Shown: positions 61,238-64,000 of the stretch, piece by piece | Layout: each line of letters opens with the position of its first letter | Numbering within the stretch: position 1 is the stretch's first letter | Assembly (NCBI GenBank): GCA_027625095.1 | Contig: JAQBXN010000008.1 | Coordinates: 62,001 to 126,000, forward strand | Direction: 5' to 3' | Length of the DNA: 64,000 nucleotides | From: Planctomycetota bacterium | GTDB taxonomy: Bacteria; Planctomycetota; PUPC01; JACPCR01 | Position numbers and translations under genes: made by a program | Notes under the pieces: model-generated | What the model was told of the DNA's origin: nothing | The model's database searches: none | The model's input: only the letters and a program-made list of their open reading frames with translations

Positions 61238-64000
61238 ATGCCGCGCACTATCAAATTCCTATTCGGACTCCTGGTCACCGCGCTGGGGGCGAGCGTGGCC
61301 CTCTGGATTCTGGCCAGTCTGTTTGTGCCGGATCTATCGGGCAAGAATGTGCGGCAATATACCCGGGAAGAGATCAAGGCAGCTAAAATCTCGCGGGACG
61401 TCAACTTTGACCCGAACGATCCTGAGCCGTTCCATCATCATCCAGATATCGATTATACCCTCGGGGAAGAAGCTCCCTGGTATCCGAAAGCTGAATCACC
61501 AATCCTCGCCAAGTTAGTGCAGGAAGGACATCTTCCACCTGTTGCGGAGCGCGTCGGGTCAGAGCCGTGCGTGATGCGGGGTTACGATGGGATCGGCGAA
61601 TATGGCGGGACGTGGCTGAGGGTGGCTACTTCACCCAATGACATCGGCGTCATCAGTTGGAGACTGTCGTATGCCTCCCTGTTTCGCTGGTCTCCGCTCG
61701 GGTATCCGATCCGGCCGCACCTGGCGAAGAGTATTGAAGCATCGGCGGACAAGAGAGAGTTCATATTTCATCTGCGTAAGGGCGTGAAGTGGTCGGACGG
61801 CCATCTATTCACTGCGGAAGACATCCTCTACGGATGGAAACATGAAACACTCGATAAGGATGTCTACGGCCGCATTCCCGACTGGATGAAGACTGGAGGC
61901 GAGACCGGCACGATCGAGATGCTCGACGACTACCGGGTGAAGTTCACCTTCCCAAAAACCTATGGTCTTTTCATGGAGATCATTGCGGCGAATCAGGGCA
62001 ACGGTTTCGCAAGTACGCCTGCACATTACTTGAGGCAGTACCATCCAACACTTGGCGACGAGACACTCTGCAAGGAAAAGATGGAGGCTTACAAGCTGCC
62101 AAGCCGAAAGGCGCTCTATCGCTACATCAAGCATTTCCAGAATCCCGAACATCCGCGTATGTGGCCGTGGATCTATCGGAAATATAAATCCAATCCGCCG
62201 CAGGTGTTTGTGCGCAATCCCTATTACTGGGTTGTGGACGAAGAGGGCAATCAACTGCCTTACGTTGACCGTGTGCAGTTCGATATCCAGCCGGTGAAGA
62301 TGCTCGCGCTCAGTGCGATGAACGGCATGATCACCATGCAGACACGGCATCTGCGGTACGAGAATTACACCGACTTTTTGAGCCGACAAAAGGAAAGCGG
62401 AACGCGCATTCTGCACTGGTATCCAGCCAGCCGTTCGGTGTGGGTGATCAATCCGAACAACAATCGGCGTATAGATCCCGATGACCCGACAACCAGGTGG
62501 AAGGCAAAGTATCTGAGTGATCGCCGGTTCAGGCAGGCCCTTTCGGTATCCCTCGACCGCAAGACTATGATTCGCGCCGAATTCAACGATCAGGTCGAAC
62601 CCTCGCAGGTCGCACCCGGCCCGGCATCCCCGTTCCACAGTGAAGAACTTGCGAAGGCGTTCACCCAGCATGACCTGGTATGGGCGAACAACACGCTCGA
62701 TGAGATCGGGCTCGACAAGCGCGACTACGAAGGCTTCCGCGCCTTCCCGGATGGCATGCGCATGACCTTCTATCTCGATACGTGCCCTTTCACGGGCATA
62801 GGGCCAGCGCAATTTGTAATAGATGACTGGGCCAAAGTCGGGGTGCGGGTGATATTACGCGATACTGCACGCACGCTGTTTTACATACGGAAGGATTCGA
62901 TGAATTTCGATTTCAATGTGTGGTCGGGTGAGAGCGATTACCTGCCGCTCGTGCTGCCGCGTTACTTTGTGCCGCATCACACGGAATCCTTTTACGCAGT
63001 CGGCTGGGGACGCTGGTTTATGCGCGGCGGCTATTTTGGAAACCCGGAAGCGAAGAGCGGCAATTCCGTTGAGCCGCCCAGAGACCACCCCGTCTATAAG
63101 GCGATGACGCACTATGTGAACGCGCTACAGAAGCCAACGCTTGTCGAACAGAAGGAAGAATTTGGCAAGGCGCTCAAGATTGCCGCGGAGAATACCTGGA
63201 ACATAAATATCGCAGAGGCACCACCTCAACTGGTGGTCACCATGCAGGGGTTTAAGAATGTGCCAAAGAACGCTCTCTACGGGGCTATCTTTTACACGCC
63301 GGGGAATGCCGGAATCGAGACCTACTATTTTGAAGAACCGAATGATTCGGTGGGGGCGATTCGTGAGACCAGAGAATCGATCCTGAAAGTTACACCGATT
63401 CCCGGCAGTGGTTCGAAAGGATCGGCCGAACAGTCATCCAATGTCGCCGGCAGGATTATTCAATATCTGTTCTTCGCAGCGGTGGCATGCGCGGTTCTGA
63501 TGGTCGGGTTCAAACATCCGTATGTTGGCCGCCGCCTTGCCATCATGTTTCCGACGATCTGGCTCATTTCGGTGGTCACGTTCATCATCATCCAGTTGCC
63601 GCCGGGCGATTACCTCACCGACCGGATCATCCAGCTTTCAGAGTCGGGCGATGAAGCCGACCTCTCACAAATAGACGACCTTAAGACGCTCTTCCATTTC
63701 GATGAGACACTGCTGAAAAAATACCTCCGATGGATGGGCCTCTTCTGGTTCACGAGTTTTAAGACTTCCGACAGCGGACTCCTCCAGGGCAATCTTGGCC
63801 GTTCGATGGAGTCCACTCAAGAGGTGAACAGTATCGTTGGAGATCGCGTATTGCTGACGTTCCTGATATCCCTGGGAACGATCTTATTTACCTGGGTGAC
63901 CGCGATCCCGATAGGTGTTTACTCCGCGGTTAAACAGTACTCGGTGGGCGATTACATCCTCACCTTTGTCGGTTTCATCGGAATGTGCGTGCCGGCATTC
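61238..64000 (+). CDS. Peptide ABC transporter: solute-binding domain fused to DppB-type permease (partial)
   Basis: An open frame of at least 921 codons that runs past the window end. After a membrane anchor (about 5-27) it has the family 5 solute-binding domain (about 100-690; EYGGTWLRVATSPNDIG, REFIFHLRKGVKWSDGHLFTAEDILYGW, VFVRNPYYWVVDEEGNQLPYVDRVQF). In the same frame, from about residue 740, comes a DppB/OppB-type permease (RRLAIMFPTIWLISVVTFIIIQLPPGDY, then LGNLGRSME region and LLTFLISLGTILFTWVTAIPIGVYSAVKQY). I checked frame continuity at several points. Dipeptide, oligopeptide or oligosaccharide uptake is likely. Solute-binding and permease proteins are usually separate, so the fusion is unusual. 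Confidence 0.88.
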   Translation, partial: MPRTIKFLFGLLVTALGASVALWILASLFVPDLSGKNVRQYTREEIKAAKISRDVNFDPNDPEPFHHHPDIDYTLGEEAPWYPKAESPILAKLVQEGHLPPVAERVGSEPCVMRGYDGIGEYGGTWLRVATSPNDIGVISWRLSYASLFRWSPLGYPIRPHLAKSIEASADKREFIFHLRKGVKWSDGHLFTAEDILYGWKHETLDKDVYGRIPDWMKTGGETGTIEMLDDYRVKFTFPKTYGLFMEIIAANQGNGFASTPAHYLRQYHPTLGDETLCKEKMEAYKLPSRKALYRYIKHFQNPEHPRMWPWIYRKYKSNPPQVFVRNPYYWVVDEEGNQLPYVDRVQFDIQPVKMLALSAMNGMITMQTRHLRYENYTDFLSRQKESGTRILHWYPASRSVWVINPNNNRRIDPDDPTTRWKAKYLSDRRFRQALSVSLDRKTMIRAEFNDQVEPSQVAPGPASPFHSEELAKAFTQHDLVWANNTLDEIGLDKRDYEGFRAFPDGMRMTFYLDTCPFTGIGPAQFVIDDWAKVGVRVILRDTARTLFYIRKDSMNFDFNVWSGESDYLPLVLPRYFVPHHTESFYAVGWGRWFMRGGYFGNPEAKSGNSVEPPRDHPVYKAMTHYVNALQKPTLVEQKEEFGKALKIAAENTWNINIAEAPPQLVVTMQGFKNVPKNALYGAIFYTPGNAGIETYYFEEPNDSVGAIRETRESILKVTPIPGSGSKGSAEQSSNVAGRIIQYLFFAAVACAVLMVGFKHPYVGRRLAIMFPTIWLISVVTFIIIQLPPGDYLTDRIIQLSESGDEADLSQIDDLKTLFHFDETLLKKYLRWMGLFWFTSFKTSDSGLLQGNLGRSMESTQEVNSIVGDRVLLTFLISLGTILFTWVTAIPIGVYSAVKQYSVGDYILTFVGFIGMCVPAF

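Noticed and set aside
61805-62812. 335-codon open frame on the minus strand inside the solute-binding domain
   Set aside because: Opposite strand encodes a clear SBP family 5 domain; the antisense product has no recognisable motif.

Overview
Chromosomal window of a free-living heterotroph with base composition that looks moderate by eye. A formylglycine sulfatase, a DUF1549/DUF1553 planctomycete-type cytochrome c protein paired with a DUF1501 protein, several Gfo/Idh/MocA oxidoreductases, a phytanoyl-CoA dioxygenase, a CHASE2 cyclase and frequent pyrimidine-rich, SD-poor leaders point to the PVC superphylum (Verrucomicrobiota, Lentisphaerota or Planctomycetota) or a neighbour such as Hydrogenedentota. 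The phylum is inference; no rRNA gene is present.

Layout. 1-5 kb: tail of a radical SAM protein, a Uma2-type nuclease, an L,D-transpeptidase, and a minus-strand xylulokinase-like gene trailed by a DUF6932 protein and a 71-residue partner. 5-11 kb: ugd, an MBL-fold hydrolase, a sulfatase, a stand-alone lipoyl/E3-binding protein and acpS, separated by intergenic regions rich in inverted repeats and 7-bp tandem repeats that abut start codons. 11-16 kb: a three-subunit molybdenum hydroxylase (FAD, [2Fe-2S], Mo) and rfbA-rfbC. 16-19.6 kb: an AAA+ ATPase/PD-(D/E)XK protein, a truncated-haemoglobin/ankyrin fusion with an apparent frameshift, and an integron-like attC site with a one-gene cassette. 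20-25.7 kb: era operon (era, phyH-like, esterase), an M48 protease and an oxidoreductase. 25.8-31 kb: a disordered membrane protein overlapping moxR, then a cysteine hydrolase and lysA. 31-36 kb: a tight four-gene operon holding one intact HtrA-type protease and two relatives that have lost triad residues. 36-45 kb: glycosyltransferase, ugpC-type ATPase, nusA-infB, TPR protein and rpsT. 45-56.5 kb: orphan membrane proteins, oxidoreductase, tRNA-Pro and tRNA-Ser, an 807-residue unknown, a CHASE2 adenylate cyclase and trmB. 56.6-64 kb: the PSCyt/DUF1501 pair and a peptide-transporter gene whose solute-binding and permease domains share one reading frame and run off the window.

Functional threads: degradation of sulfated or sugar polymers (sulfatase, FGGY kinase, Gfo/Idh/MocA, ugpC, PSCyt pair), sugar-nucleotide supply for surface glycans (ugd, rfbA, rfbC, glycosyltransferase), envelope quality control (HtrA operon, M48, L,D-transpeptidase, MoxR pair), and housekeeping (era, acpS, nusA, infB, rpsT, trmB, tRNAs, lysA).

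The least expected signal is a family of heptanucleotide tandem repeats placed immediately upstream of at least five start codons, in the space where a Shine-Dalgarno sequence would sit. In two cases the matching inverted arm supplies the last codons (Arg-Asn-Thr-stop) of the gene upstream. The second is the HtrA operon with degenerate paralogues.
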